NCBI GenBank assembly: GCA_905331475.1
Contig: CAJNYU010000767.1
Span: forward strand, 124,001 to 188,000
DNA: 64,000 bases
Source of the DNA: Rotaria socialis
Lineage: Eukaryota; Rotifera; Eurotatoria; Philodinida; Philodinidae
Direction of reading: 5' to 3'
Numbering within the stretch: the stretch's first letter is position 1; every line of letters starts with the position of its first letter. A program made the translations under genes and the position numbers. Below the pieces are notes generated by a model that was not told where the DNA came from, made no database searches, and saw nothing but the letters and a program-made list of their open reading frames with translations. Shown piece by piece: positions 1-16,461 of this stretch.

Positions 1-2076
1 GCGATCGCGTATGCGCATGCAACCGACTGTCTATTTACTTGCTCTTGTGTATGCGAGTCGACGGTTGTGTATGTGCGTGTGTTGTGCTGCTCGTCAACGA
101 GGATAATGCAATGAGAATGAGCGTTTTGCAGTGGGTATATATAGTACAACGTTCGTACAAACTCGAAGCCCCTCCACCAATGAATGCATGTGTAAGAAGT
201 TTGTGAGGCTCGACTATTGGGTGAATGGTGGATGATGATGGTTATTTATGTATTTTTGTTGTTGTCTTCGAACTAGTGGAGGCAATATGAGAATATAGAA
301 TATAAAATGAAAGAGAGGTCGCCGGGCGGTTTCAAAACTAGGAGGATAATCGGACGACCTACTTGAGAGAGGAAAACGTGGGAAGAAAGGGGAAAAAACT
401 GGTCATTGTAGACCTTCTGTCTCGTTCTTGGAGATATAGAAGTTCGTAAAGGAGGAGAACAGAAAGAGGATCGCGCACGAAACTTCGCTCGCGCCATACC
501 TGTGAACTTGGAGAATGCGCAAAAGCCTGTATAATCATACACAGAGCTTACAATGATAGAAGGACTTGAAATTTAGCAATCGATTTTCATCGTACTATCA
601 AAGATAGTATTCATGCAAACAGTAAAAAATGAAAAAAGTAAAAAAAAGAGAAAAAAAAGAGGCAAAGAAAGACAACAACAGAACGGAAGAAAAAGGAACA
701 ACATGAGAATGACGATAGACGATAGACGATAGAAGAAGAGAACGAAAGATTTGTCGCGGATACGTAAAGCGAGATTTGAAATATTTAGATAGAACAATAA
801 ATACAACGCTAATTAACAGAATAGATAATCAAACGCTAATTGGCATCAGAACAAGGGCAAACAACGAGCGCCATCTATGGACACTTCTGTTTTTTGTAAA
901 AATACTTAAGCAAGCAAAACATTCACATATGAAAAATGTATATATACCACCAATGGCAAAATAATGCTTTTTGTCGACACTTTATAGTTAAATGCGATAT
1001 TAATATATTGTTGGATCAAGAATAAAATATTTTATTTTCATATTAAGCATAAATTGAGATTCGTCAATATTAGTTTTTTTTCGTTCATAGTGAGAGTGGC
1101 ATATTTATTTATAGTCACATTTATTTAAGAAACTATTCAAAGTCAAATACTCCATGAAAACATATCAAACGAATTAGCATACAGATATTTTCTTGCAAGT
1201 ATGCTATAGATTTAATAGTCTTTTAAGCTATATGAAAAGTTCTGTTTGGAACAAGTGATTTTTCTTATATAGACACACAAGTTCTGTTCGACGAGCTTGC
1301 AACGCATTAAAAAGTGCTCAAAGAAGAAACTGATGCTGTTAAGCTTCGATAGTGTATAGTATTGGCATAGAACATCGTATACAGCATGTTAATTTGCGAT
1401 GAGCAAGGCAATGGTTAATTCAACTTCACATTATTTGAATATTAATTTCCACAAAGCAATGATCGATATTTAGAGAGCAAATCTGAAAAGTGATTGAGTA
1501 CACTGAAACTGATTTGCCTGAAGATTCATAATATATTTATAGTTTTTCTAAACAAAAATTGAATGATTGATACCATAAAATGAAGGGAACAGCAGTCGTT
1601 TGCTGAATTGCATTCCTGCAAATGGATTATATGAAGTTCGCATAGTAATTGTAATAACAAATATTATTAATTTTCTTACTGCTGTAAAATATATTGCTTC
1701 ATTAGAAAGGTCTTCGTTTCCGCAATTGAGAAATGTATTCAATGAGATTACGTAGATCAGCAACATATTCATGCCTACATATGGAAAACGTGAGACTTCT
1801 TAGTCTAATATTTCTGTTTGTCTTCAATGTGCATGCCCAATAAAATTTTACGCTTAGCAAAATCTAACTAATACTCTTTGAAAGTATTTAAAGGTTTGCA
1901 ATGGTCATTGCTTTAAATAGGATTGTGCAAAACAATAGATATTTCAATAATTCAAATTTAAAAGTCGAAGCGACTGATAAAAAAAATTTCTAGAACAAAC
2001 TTCATGATGAAATTAGCTCAACGCATGTGATCAATATAGATAAAAAGTTGACCATTCCATTTTCATGAATACAAGT
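1..2076. other. intergenic, no gene recognised
   Basis: No convincing gene is seen. The first 250 bases are rich in GT and CG steps, and about 600-760 is an A/G-rich tract. The small open frames here are low-complexity and lack homology or splice support. A 5' end of a gene lying to the left cannot be excluded. Confidence 0.5.
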
Positions 2077-3624
2077 TCATATTTTTCTGTTGCTAATTTT
2101 AGCCCAAAGACCGTATTTTGATCCCATCGTAATTTTTAAATCTAACACTATTTTCTGCCCAGGTACCATTTCAAAATTGCATCGTTGAACAAACATAGCT
2201 AACATGATTTTAGCTTCTAATAAAGCAAAATTTTGTCCGATACAGTTTCGTGGACCAGCAGCAAATGGAAGATAAGAAAATGGATGTGATAATTTTGGTT
2301 TCAAACCTGTTTTCGGATCACGCATCCAACGAGTGTAATCGAATTCGTCTGCCCGAGGCCAAAGATCATTTCGACGATGAAGAAGATAGTCACTTATTAG
2401 TATAGTCGCTCCTGCAGGAATACGTATGGGATGCTCGTCACCGATAATATGTTCTCGTATGCAATAACGTGTGAAAACTGGTGCCGGTGGATAGAGACGA
2501 AGTGTTTCATTGATGATTGCTTCACATATAACTAGATCAGTAAGATTATCATTAGTCGGCAATTTACCATTTGATAAAATCCTATCAACTTCTTCTCGAC
2601 ATGCTCCTAATACATCGTCGTGAGTCATTAAAACGTATAATATCCATGTCATAAGATTCCCAGTAGTTTCACTGCCAGCAAGTACAAACGTCAGAGCTTC
2701 TTCTTTGATTTCTTGATCAGTAAATGGTTTTCCTTCATCATCAACAGCTGCAAGCAACAAATCAAGAAGGTCAGGTCCATTAGATAAACTAGCCGATTTT
2801 CCTTGTCGTCTCTGCACAATTATTTGGTTGACAAAGTCGCTTATAATGCGAACTCCCTTATCAACTATATTTTTTCCCCAGAAGGGAAATTTTGATAAGA
2901 AAGGTATCTGATTAATCATCAGCAATGAGCGACGAAGAATAACTTCAAGTACCTCACCGAACGTTGTGTGAATAATCTCTTGAGCATTAGTTATTGTTTC
3001 AAATCCTGAACCGAATGCACTCGATGCAATTATAGATAATGTAAGTGCATTAAATTGATTTTGTAGGTCAATTGATATTTGATCTTTTTGTTTGATAGTC
3101 GATATTTGAATAAGTCTATCGATGGTCCTTGCTGTTTGATCAGTAATGATTGACACCATGGATTTAAGATTGGTATGATAAAAAGCAGGATTAATCATTC
3201 GTCGTGCTCGTTCATGTTCATTACCTTCGGCTACTAGCAAATTTTTTTCACCAATAATTTGACTGAAGACAGTATTGAATAAAGGTGGTTTAATATAATT
3301 TTGTACATTTCTGCGACTAAACATATCAGCAAGTAAATCAGGTTCAGTAATAACGAGACGTACTACTGGACCGAAAGCATATAAAAACAAATTTCCATGT
3401 TTTCGAGCTAAGTCTTGCTGAAAACTCAGGATCGAACCGAATTCTCGATATCGACGAATGGAAGGAAGCTGACCAATTAATGGTACGAATGGTTCACCAT
3501 TGATTCCTTGCGCACGAAGTATATCATAAACACGTTTCTCAGGACGTATGAGTTTTAAATAGACTATAGCAATTGTAACCAGAAAAAGGACTACGACAAT
3601 ATAAAGTAAAATTTGGAACGCCAT
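2077..3624 (-). CDS. cytochrome P450, copy 1 (intact)
   Basis: An intronless 515-residue microsomal-type cytochrome P450, a haem-thiolate monooxygenase normally fed electrons by NADPH-P450 reductase at the ER. An N-terminal hydrophobic anchor spans about residues 5-25. The I-helix motif AGSETT is at 316-321, the K-helix ExxR (ETLR) at 373-376, and the haem-binding loop FAAGPRNCIG carries the proximal Cys461. Length is typical of the family (about 500). The ATG at 3624 directly precedes the anchor, so the start is well placed. The overall pattern suggests the animal clan 3/4 range, but no subfamily can be named and the substrate is unknown. A second, damaged copy follows about 1.2 kb downstream on the same strand, and the 3' half of this gene (2149-2791) is nearly identical to it. 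P450s usually carry introns in animals, so the single exon may reflect retroposition or intron loss. Confidence 0.93.
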   Translation of the reverse strand: MAFQILLYIVVVLFLVTIAIVYLKLIRPEKRVYDILRAQGINGEPFVPLIGQLPSIRRYREFGSILSFQQDLARKHGNLFLYAFGPVVRLVITEPDLLADMFSRRNVQNYIKPPLFNTVFSQIIGEKNLLVAEGNEHERARRMINPAFYHTNLKSMVSIITDQTARTIDRLIQISTIKQKDQISIDLQNQFNALTLSIIASSAFGSGFETITNAQEIIHTTFGEVLEVILRRSLLMINQIPFLSKFPFWGKNIVDKGVRIISDFVNQIIVQRRQGKSASLSNGPDLLDLLLAAVDDEGKPFTDQEIKEEALTFVLAGSETTGNLMTWILYVLMTHDDVLGACREEVDRILSNGKLPTNDNLTDLVICEAIINETLRLYPPAPVFTRYCIREHIIGDEHPIRIPAGATILISDYLLHRRNDLWPRADEFDYTRWMRDPKTGLKPKLSHPFSYLPFAAGPRNCIGQNFALLEAKIMLAMFVQRCNFEMVPGQKIVLDLKITMGSKYGLWAKISNRKI

Positions 3625-4838
3625 AAAGAAAACGATCGCAAGTTTATCAGCTAATCATGACTTTTTATACTTTGTAAAACATAAGACATTTTGTGTAGGC
3701 AATTTATTTTTATAAAGTCAACACTCGTGTTCTTCTAAAGCGTAGCAGATTTTATGTAGAAAAAAAGAAAGAAAGAAGGAAAGAAAATGAGACTTGTGTC
3801 TTAGAAAAATATTACGAAACGTACATTCTGTATGTGTTTCACTCCAGACTACTTGACCTTAAGATAAAAGTAATTTCTTGTTCGATTATCTTTTCAAGCT
3901 AAAATTTTAGGCCTATCGTGTTCTTTTTTGAAAAACTATATAAAAAACGATCTCGTCTTCCATTCTATGTTTTTTTCCAAGAGATGGTAATATTTAATGT
4001 AGCTATAGATGAAAACTCTTTCTAATATTTCAACAATTCTCTATTTAAAACAGTTTAGTATTGTCACTTTTTTTTATAAGCATCGAGACAATACGTCTTC
4101 CTAAGCTACACAATATTTATAAGCAAACTATCGTTCTGCTGCTAGTAAAATAACCCATTGAATTGACACGGAATTCACTTCTGTTGAAGTCTATTTTCGA
4201 CTTTAGAAACTTTATGTTTGAGAAAGTCAAACGGTTAAAAATATAGATGAGTTGCAGTAATCACTACAGACTAGAGACGAAAAAACTCAAGTCATATTCA
4301 AGAGTTCGTTATTCGTTTTCGACTATAAAACTTTCACAGATCATATCAAAATAGGGTGAGAAAAAGGGTTTCACGACATTTCCGCGCGCGACACCACCGC
4401 GCAATACAGGTTCATGCATAATATTTGCTCGCAAACTCCTCATTCTAACGCTCACCCTCACTCGTCCCCTCACTTTTGTTTTCGTTTTCACCCTTATTTT
4501 TGAGCTCACCCTCAACTTTTGCTCTCACGATCACTGTTGCACGGAAGTGTCGCTCGCGGTAATGTCGTGTCACGATTAGAAGCACTGCATTTATCGGAAA
4601 TTGCTTTGGCTTCAATCAGGATGTTTTTCTTACTTTGAATACTCTCCAATCTTTATGTAAATATATATCCAAACATACAGCGCTATAACTAGCCGATTCT
4701 TATATATTAGCAGAAACGTTTTATTAATAAACCTATGTTGAAATCAAAAAATTCTTCACGAAAGAAATGGTGAATTATATTAAACAAATATATAATTTTT
4801 AAATAAAAATATTTTATACGAAAGATATCAGTTCATAA
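3625..4838. other. spacer between the two P450 copies
   Basis: No gene seen. The stretch at about 4370-4545 differs in composition from its surroundings: it has GC-rich runs and a repeated CTCACCCTC-like pyrimidine motif. This may be a repeat fragment, but no ends could be defined. Confidence 0.45.
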
Positions 4839-6381
4839 TCAACGTTTACTAATCGTTGCTACTAGTCTATATTTAGGGCGCATTGTAATTGTGACTTCGA
4901 ATATTATTTTCTGCCCAGGTACCATTTCAAAATTGCATCGTTGAACAAACATAGCTAACATGATTTTAGCTTCTAATAAAGCATAATTTTGTCCGATACA
5001 GTTTCGTGGACCAGCAGCAAATGGAAGATAAGAAAACGGATGTGATAATTTTGGTTTCAAACCTGTTTTCGGATCACGCATCCAACGAGTGTAATCGAAT
5101 TCGTCTGCCCGAGGCCAAAGATCATTTCGACGATGAAGAAGATAGTCACTTATTAGTATAGTCGCTCCTGCAGGAATACGTATGGGATGCTCGTCACCGA
5201 TAATATGTTCTCGTATGCAATAACGTGTGAAAACTGGTGCCGGTGGATAGAGACGAAGTGTTTCATTGATGATTGCTTCACATATAACTAGATCAGTAAG
5301 ATTATCATTAGTCGGCAATTTACCATTTGATAAAATCCTATCAACTTCTTCTCGACATGCTCCTAATACATCGTCGTGAGTCATTAAAACGTATAATATC
5401 CATGTCATAAGATTCCCAGTAGTTTCACTGCCAGCAATTACAAACGTCAGAGCTTCTTCTTTGATTTCTTGATCAGTAAATGGTTTTTCTTCATCATCAA
5501 CAGCTGCAAGCAACAAATCAAGAAGATCAGGTCCATTAGATAAACTATTCGAGCGCCCTTCTCGTCGATCAGTTATTATTTGATTCATGAATTGTGCTAT
5601 TTCTCGAGCTCGTTGATCGATGATATCTTTTTTTCCAAAAAGGTAATTTCGAAGGAAATGGCATTGAATTTATTAAATGCATAGAACGATAAAGAATAGC
5701 ATTAAATACGTTGGTGAATAATCGACCCATAACATGTTTTGCATTTTCATTTGTTTCAAGATTTGCACCGCATGCACTCGAAACAATTATAGCAAGTGTG
5801 AGACTGTTGAAAAAAACTTGTATATCCATTGATCTTTTCGACTGTTTATCACAATCTAAAGTTTTAAATACTGATTGAATAGTTTCTTCTGTGCGATCAG
5901 TAACATTTGATACCATGGATTTAAGATTTGTATGATAATAAGCAGGATTAATCATTTGTCGTTCTCGTTCATGTTCATTGCCTTCGGCTACCAATAAATT
6001 ATGATTTCCAATGGCAGGACCTAAGATTGTATGAGCGACTGGTGGTTTCGTATAATTACGTGCATTGCTTCGATCAGGTACATCTGCAAGAAGATCAGAT
6101 TCATTGATCATGAGACGTATCACAGGACCAAAACCAAAGACATATGTATTACCATGTTGTTGAATTCGATTTTGATGAAAATCCATACGTGAATTAGTTT
6201 TTCGACGTCGACGTATTTCAGAAAGCTGCCCAAACAATGATATAAATAGTTCACAACCGACACCTTGTGTACGTAAAGCATCATATAATAGTTTTTCTGA
6301 ACGAATAAACTTATAATAGATAATAAAAAATACGAGGCAAATAACTGTTACAAATATATATAGAAGAATTTCGATGGTCAT
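4839..6381 (-). pseudogene. cytochrome P450, copy 2 (frameshifted)
   Basis: A tandem paralogue of the P450 at 2077-3624, read in two overlapping frames. The N-terminal half (6381 down to about 5635) has the membrane anchor and diverges clearly from copy 1. The C-terminal half (from about 5627 down to 4839) carries AGSETT, ETLR and the haem loop with its Cys and is almost identical to copy 1. The frame breaks at a run of seven T on the plus strand (5628-5634; seven A in the coding sense). Six would keep the frame and align well with copy 1, so a one-base insertion in the homopolymer is the likely lesion. A sequencing or assembly error in the run would give the same picture, in which case the gene would be intact at about 513 residues. 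Upstream the sequence continues in a P450-like frame with no other stop, so the lesion is recent or artefactual. Confidence 0.85.
4905..5547 (-). repeat. gene-conversion tract shared with 2149-2791
   Basis: These 643 bases match 2149-2791 with no length difference; I count about five substitutions by eye. Beyond both ends the copies fall abruptly to ordinary paralogue divergence. The tract covers the exon region from the I-helix to the haem loop. The sharp edges and equal length are typical of non-reciprocal gene conversion. Confidence 0.85.
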
Positions 6382-7752
6382 GTTGTTACGAAAAATCTAC
6401 TATTAAATTTTTATATAATGAGCTGGCCTCCGATTGCACTTTTTTAAAAATATAGGAATCCTTAGAGGATCAAGGTTGTCAAAAATATAGAATTTTCGAT
6501 AAAAAATGACAAAAATATAGGATGTTTTATACATAGTTTCTGTTGAATTGTTTTGCTGCTTTTTAACTGCTCTGCTCGAAAATAGTTTTAATGAAGCTGT
6601 TATAAACAGTTCAACCGTAGCCAAGTTCCTTATGTAGTTTTTTCTACTGAAATAAGTTGCTAATTCGAGGATCTTTATGAAAGTGTTTCTCAAATCGATA
6701 AATAACAACAAAGTAGATCATAAGCTTTGAAAAACAATATATGAAAAAGACAAATACCATTCTCATAAATTAAAAGAGACGTTTCAGATTACGGGCATGA
6801 CTTCCCAAAAAATTTCAACCTAATTTTATTGTCCTGATAATCACCATTCATCGCTTATTATTTTCCACAAGTTTATTTTGTATGTTATCATAGCTCAATT
6901 TTTTCTGGTAATAAATAAATGAAAATGAAAATGCATATACACAGGATGGTGTAAAATTTCACGAGCTTTCAGAAGATGTCGTTACTGTAAAAAAAATATG
7001 TTCTTTTGGTAACAGTATCCTCAAAATACAGAGTGAAATTTATTTTTTCCACTGGTATATATATACAGCTTTTATACCTAACTAAAACTTCACGAAAAAC
7101 CCTAAACTAGTACATGATCATTTTGTCAATGTTTTTTTCTTTTGAACTATTTTGAATTTTGTACTTAGTATTAAACAATTTCTCAATGAGCCCACTAAAT
7201 AAACGAAAGGAAAAATACTGTTTAAAACAAATGTCACTATAATGCAAGAATTTGTCCAAAACACATGATTATACAGATTAAAAGTTTTTTTTCGTCTAAA
7301 GGCAATAGCAAAATTAAGAGGTTCTTGGAAATTTTCTACTTTCTTCGATAAAATGTAGGAAAAATAGGAATTTTCATTAAAATATAGGACAAATATAGAA
7401 AGTTTTTGAAAATAGAGGAAATATAGGTCGAATTGCCGCTCAGATAAGGAATACTGGTGACACGTATATACTATCAGTCATCATCGTTTCTCTTTCATGA
7501 TAGCTTTGGGACGTTCTCTATTGTTTTATTGACATAATATGGCTCTATATACAAGGAGCGTTTGGCTTAAAAGATTCAAATTTATTTTTAGAAAGAATAA
7601 AAACGGTTTTTTTTCTTGATTGAGATTCTTTCGTGTTTTATAAATACAAAATGGAGTAATACGAAAGAAAAATAGAAGATTATTATGAAGTGATCACTAC
7701 TCGTTTTTTTCTTTTGTTTTTAGTCTGTTGGAATAGGCAGCGAATATATTTA
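6382..7752. other. intergenic, no gene recognised
   Basis: AT-rich sequence without a supported gene. Short words of the form AAATATAGGA recur at both ends (about 6440-6520 and 7355-7430), which hints at an old repeat. I could not align its ends. Confidence 0.45.
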
Positions 7753-8315
7753 TTAATTATTCGTAATCGATTGAATTAATTTCTTAATATCATCATGCTG
7801 TTGTTGCTGATGCATTGGATTATGATACATTTTCATGCCTGTATTCATTTGATAACAAACTGCAATAGTCTAAAAGAAAAATAAATAACATTCTATAATG
7901 AGAACTTTGTATCAAAAACATCGTACCACAAAAAATACCACGACAGCAAAAACAACCGAAATGATATTCCAAATTAAAGCATAGCGTGAGTACATTCGAG
8001 CTTTATCATGAAAGTTAACATCAGCTTTAGCTGAACTTTTCAATGAATAAGCCAGTGCAACGAGACCTTCGAATAGAAACTTAATTAGATAAAACAAAAT
8101 AATTCTTCATTGTACCTGTTGCTGGGCATAAAAAAACGCTGGAAATGAGCGAGAATACAAAGAAATGACGAATTCGTACTGGTGCTGGTTTTACATGAAT
8201 TGGTTCATCAATGAAAACTGGCGATAGCACTAAGATTATATTCAAATGTAAATCCTCAAGTATGACATATATATATATATATTTTCTTTTATTGCTTACT
8301 TTCATTTGGATTCAT
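7753..8315 (-). CDS. CD225/dispanin (IFITM-like) small membrane protein
   Basis: Model: complement(7753..7869, 7927..8066, 8116..8229, 8300..8315), 128 residues, with three introns of 49-70 bp and clean GT-AG ends in consistent phase. The core has a first hydrophobic segment ending in CPATGLVALAYS, then a loop with SAKADVNFHDKARMYSR, then a second hydrophobic segment (IWNIISVVFAVVVFFV). This layout and the GLVALxYS loop are hallmarks of the CD225/dispanin family (IFITM, PRRT and TUSC5 relatives), which have one re-entrant and one transmembrane helix. The C-terminal tail is Gln/His-rich. The first exon codes only five residues plus one base, so the start is the weakest part. The role is unknown; relatives act in vesicle fusion and trafficking. 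Confidence 0.72.
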
Positions 8316-8923
8316 CTTTTCGTAAGAAATGTTCGCGTTCATTTTTGTTTTTGTTTTGATCGGAAAAAGCTCTACGTTTCAATATCTAAAATACAACGTG
8401 AAAAGCAAACTGAAGAAAAGAACCGATTGATATTTTCACTGAGTATAGACCAATTAGATTACTTTGTTTATTACTTTTTACACAGTATGGTTGACGCCTT
8501 TTAGGTTTTCGAGTAGAAAAATAATTACCTACGCAGCGTTGCCCATAGTGAAGTGCGAGGTGAAGAAAAAAGAATCGATCCTACGGACATCTGTCCAGAT
8601 TGACTGTGGGATAACGAGTTGTATTTGATTGGTTGCGATAGGAGACCTTCAATTTTGTATAATATTTCAAACTAGTAAACAATCTTTCTGATAATTCAAA
8701 ATCAGACCGCTTTTGGAAATAAATAACTAATGAACACGATGATATTTATGTACAAGTCTCACTAATGCAATCGAAATTAGTAATTAAACTTGAATTTATA
8801 AATGATACTTCTCATACATGGAAAAAAATTGATTTTCTGATACGGATCTTTATTATTATCGAGAAAATAGACAAGAGTCCTACTAGAATTAATACAAAAA
8901 TCATTGTTTTATTTTATTTCAGA
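8316..8923. other. divergent intergenic region
   Basis: Separates the minus-strand dispanin gene from the plus-strand mL49 gene and should hold both promoters. No motif could be assigned. A splice acceptor (polypyrimidine tract then AG at 8921-8922) lies one base before the mL49 start codon, so the right part is probably a 5' intron or outron. Confidence 0.5.
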
Positions 8924-9622
8924 ATGTCTCTGGTTCTTAGAAATATTCTTCGTCGATGTCCATCAGCAACAATCACTCAAAGTTCTCTTCGTTTCTGGTC
9001 ATCAAGTGGTCAATTTCCTTCGCATCCAATGGGTACAGAAGAATACGAAAATCAGCCTCGTAAATCTATTACAGAGCTACCTGATGAATTAACTGAACGT
9101 GGAGCTCAACCAAAATTTATTTCTGGATATGAAACAACAAAAGATGGATGGGAATGGGTAGATAATGTTCTGTTTAAATCTGCGATACCTGAACCGCCCA
9201 ATCATCCAACACCATCGGGTTGGTTTCCACCTAATCCAACACTTGCTCGTCAATGGCCATATTTTGTTGACCGAGATCGTTTTCATTCGTATGCACTTTA
9301 TGTACGTATATTACCTGTTATGCTTGAATATTGGTTACATGAACAACATCGTTATTATTTGAATATTTTTCGTCGTCGTGTTGAATACGATATTTATGCA
9401 CAACGAACAAGACGTTTTAGTTTACTTGAACTAATATCAGGTGATATATGGGCATTAGATAATGATTTAAAACATTACTTAACTAAACGTATTGAATTAT
9501 CACATGATAAATCAAAAGAATTACCTGTTCTATCACAAGTTGATGAAATCAGACGACATATACTTGTTGATGGAGAATATGAAGAATGGATAGCGGATTT
9601 TTTAAAAGAAAAAGGATTTTGA
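8924..9622 (+). CDS. MRPL49: mitochondrial ribosomal protein mL49
   Basis: A single-exon 232-residue protein. The C-terminal half follows mL49 closely: IPEPPNHPTPSGWFPPNP, then WPYFVDR, an RxxR-rich stretch, GDIWALDNDLKHYL and a terminal WIADFLKEKGF, matching the family's GDIWAL...FL and terminal LxEKGF. mL49 is a component of the large subunit of the mitochondrial ribosome. The first about 20 residues (MSLVLRNILRRCPSA...) are basic and hydroxylated with no acid, as expected for a mitochondrial presequence. The frame stays open upstream, but the ATG at 8924 was chosen because it follows a splice acceptor (AG at 8921-8922) and begins the presequence. It is longer than human mL49 because of an insertion between WPYFVDR and the GDIWAL block. 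NIPSNAP starts 93 bp downstream. Confidence 0.88.
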   Translation: MSLVLRNILRRCPSATITQSSLRFWSSSGQFPSHPMGTEEYENQPRKSITELPDELTERGAQPKFISGYETTKDGWEWVDNVLFKSAIPEPPNHPTPSGWFPPNPTLARQWPYFVDRDRFHSYALYVRILPVMLEYWLHEQHRYYLNIFRRRVEYDIYAQRTRRFSLLELISGDIWALDNDLKHYLTKRIELSHDKSKELPVLSQVDEIRRHILVDGEYEEWIADFLKEKGF

Positions 9623-9671
9623 TTGTTAAAATAAATTGCATAGAAAAATTAGACGCTTTTTTTCTGTTGAA

Positions 9672-9700
<29 letters not shown>
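9672..9700. repeat. (GTT)n microsatellite
   Basis: About ten GTT units lie between mL49 and NIPSNAP. They sit just before TTTTCTAG and may form the pyrimidine-rich part of an acceptor used for the downstream gene. Confidence 0.9.
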
Positions 9701-9702
<2 letters not shown>

Positions 9703-9715
9703 TCTAGATTATATT

Positions 9716-11252
9716 ATGTATTTATCAAATCATAATACATTGAAATGTTTAACTTCGATTCAATCAAAACTCGGAAAATTAATCACTCGAACCTTATTTA
9801 ATCCTTTTCAAGCGAAACCGATTGTAGCAGCGAAAGATGCTCACTCGAATTTATTAACAGACAGCGAGCATGTTTTTGAAGTTCAACATCATACTGTAAA
9901 GCCAAAATCAATGGTAGAGAAAATTCTTTTTTGAATTTAAATCAAATAAAAATTAAGCCAAAGTACAAAGGTCTCACATTATCGATCATAACATGAGATT
10001 AGTAGACTTCATAGAACGTAAATGTCATACATTGGTCTTCATAATAGAATTAAATTTTCTTATCCTAAAACAATAGACGAGAAAAATAATTGTGATTCGA
10101 TCAATATGCAAAATGTTAGCTTTTTGAATTTACGATACTTCTAGAAGAGCAAGCACTTTTTTATAACTTGACATTTGAAGCGCTTTAATGAGACCAAAAC
10201 AGAAAAAAGCTCAAATTTCGAACGTTCTGTTCCGATCAGATATAAAAAAGCATTGGCAGAAAGATTGTGTAAATCAGTTTCTAACTTAAAAAGGAAAAAC
10301 AGAACCATTAAATTTTCTTCTTCTATTTATTTAGCAGCCAGTAGGAACAATTTTTCAGTGCAATTCTTGTTCGAGCTACTTACTCACGACAGTTTTTATA
10401 TTGCTAGAAAGAAAAAGAGAAAAATAAACGTACTCTCCGTGCAGATATTAAACAGCCAGCGGCACCATACTCTCAGAAAAAAAATACATTATCAATAACA
10501 AAATATTCTTGGTTTAGAATGAATATGAATTAGTTTTCAATGACTACACATCAGAATTACTGAAAAAACATGGCTCAACTGGTCTCGTTCATACTGGATC
10601 ATGGAGAGTACATATAGGCAATGTACGAAATCAATATGTACATATATGGATGTATAAAAATTTTTCTCATCTGGATGAATTTGTTGATTATTCAAAACAA
10701 AGTTTAACTTCAAATAAATTAAATGAACATATTATTCAACATTCAAATCAAATTTGTCTTTCATTTTCTTATTTCGGTTTGAATATAAAATTACTTTCTT
10801 TTTTAAACGATTATTACTTTTTTTGTTCTTCACGGAAAATAGGAATTCCTCAACCAAAATCAAAATCCGATGATCAATCCAATCCAAATATCTATGAAAT
10901 GCGTTCATATTGGCTTAAACCAGGTACATTAATTGAATGGGGTAATCTATGGCATAAAGGTGTTCAATATCGACCTGATGCTAAAGTTCTTGGTGTTTTT
11001 TCACAAATCGGTGAACTCTATAATGTTCATCATATGTGGTCGTATAAAAATTTTCAACATAGGAAACAAATGCGTACTAATGCATGGGCTAAACCCGGTT
11101 GGTCTGAAAAGTATGACTTGAAAATTATTATTCTCTTTTTTGTTTATTATTAATTGTTTTTCTTGTTGCTTAGTGTCGAATATACGGTTCCATTAATTCG
11201 TAAAATGGAATCAAAAATACTTGTACCCTTACAAAATTCACCAATGCAATGA
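9716..11252 (+). CDS. NIPSNAP family mitochondrial protein
   Basis: Model: 9716..9913, 10518..10776, 10843..11110, 11174..11252, 267 residues. Two dimeric alpha/beta-barrel-like NIPSNAP repeats are visible. Key matches are VFEVQHHTVKP near the start, then HTGSWRVHIGN and VHIWMYKN, then NPNIYEMRSYWLKPGT with IEWGN, GVFSQIGELYNVHHMW and EYTVPLIRKMESKI near the end. NIPSNAPs are mitochondrial matrix proteins linked to mitophagy signalling. The N-terminus is basic and hydroxylated, fitting import. Introns 2 and 3 are 66 and 63 bp; intron 1 (9914-10517) is 604 bp and contains no recognisable gene. An acceptor AG at 9706-9707 lies eight bases before the ATG. The gene sits 93 bp after mL49 and 219 bp before phosphofructokinase, all on the same strand. 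Confidence 0.88.
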
Positions 11253-11471
11253 AACGAGAAAATGCACTGTTTTTTTCATGCTGAATGAAACATGATGAAC
11301 AAACAATGATAGTTTGTTTTTAATGGATTTAAATTTTTTCTTTCTCTTTTTAATTATTAGAAAAAAAACTAATTATTCTAGCTGATTCACATGTATAATA
11401 AAATCAGTGCTATTTTTTCCTTATATTTCTTTGTTTTAAGATTGTTAAATCTTTTTAATATACTTATTGAA

Positions 11472-16461
<4,990 letters not shown>

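Noticed and set aside
573..806. Leu/Phe/Ser-rich minus-strand frame
   Set aside because: It is the translation of an A/G-rich tract; composition alone explains the lack of stops.
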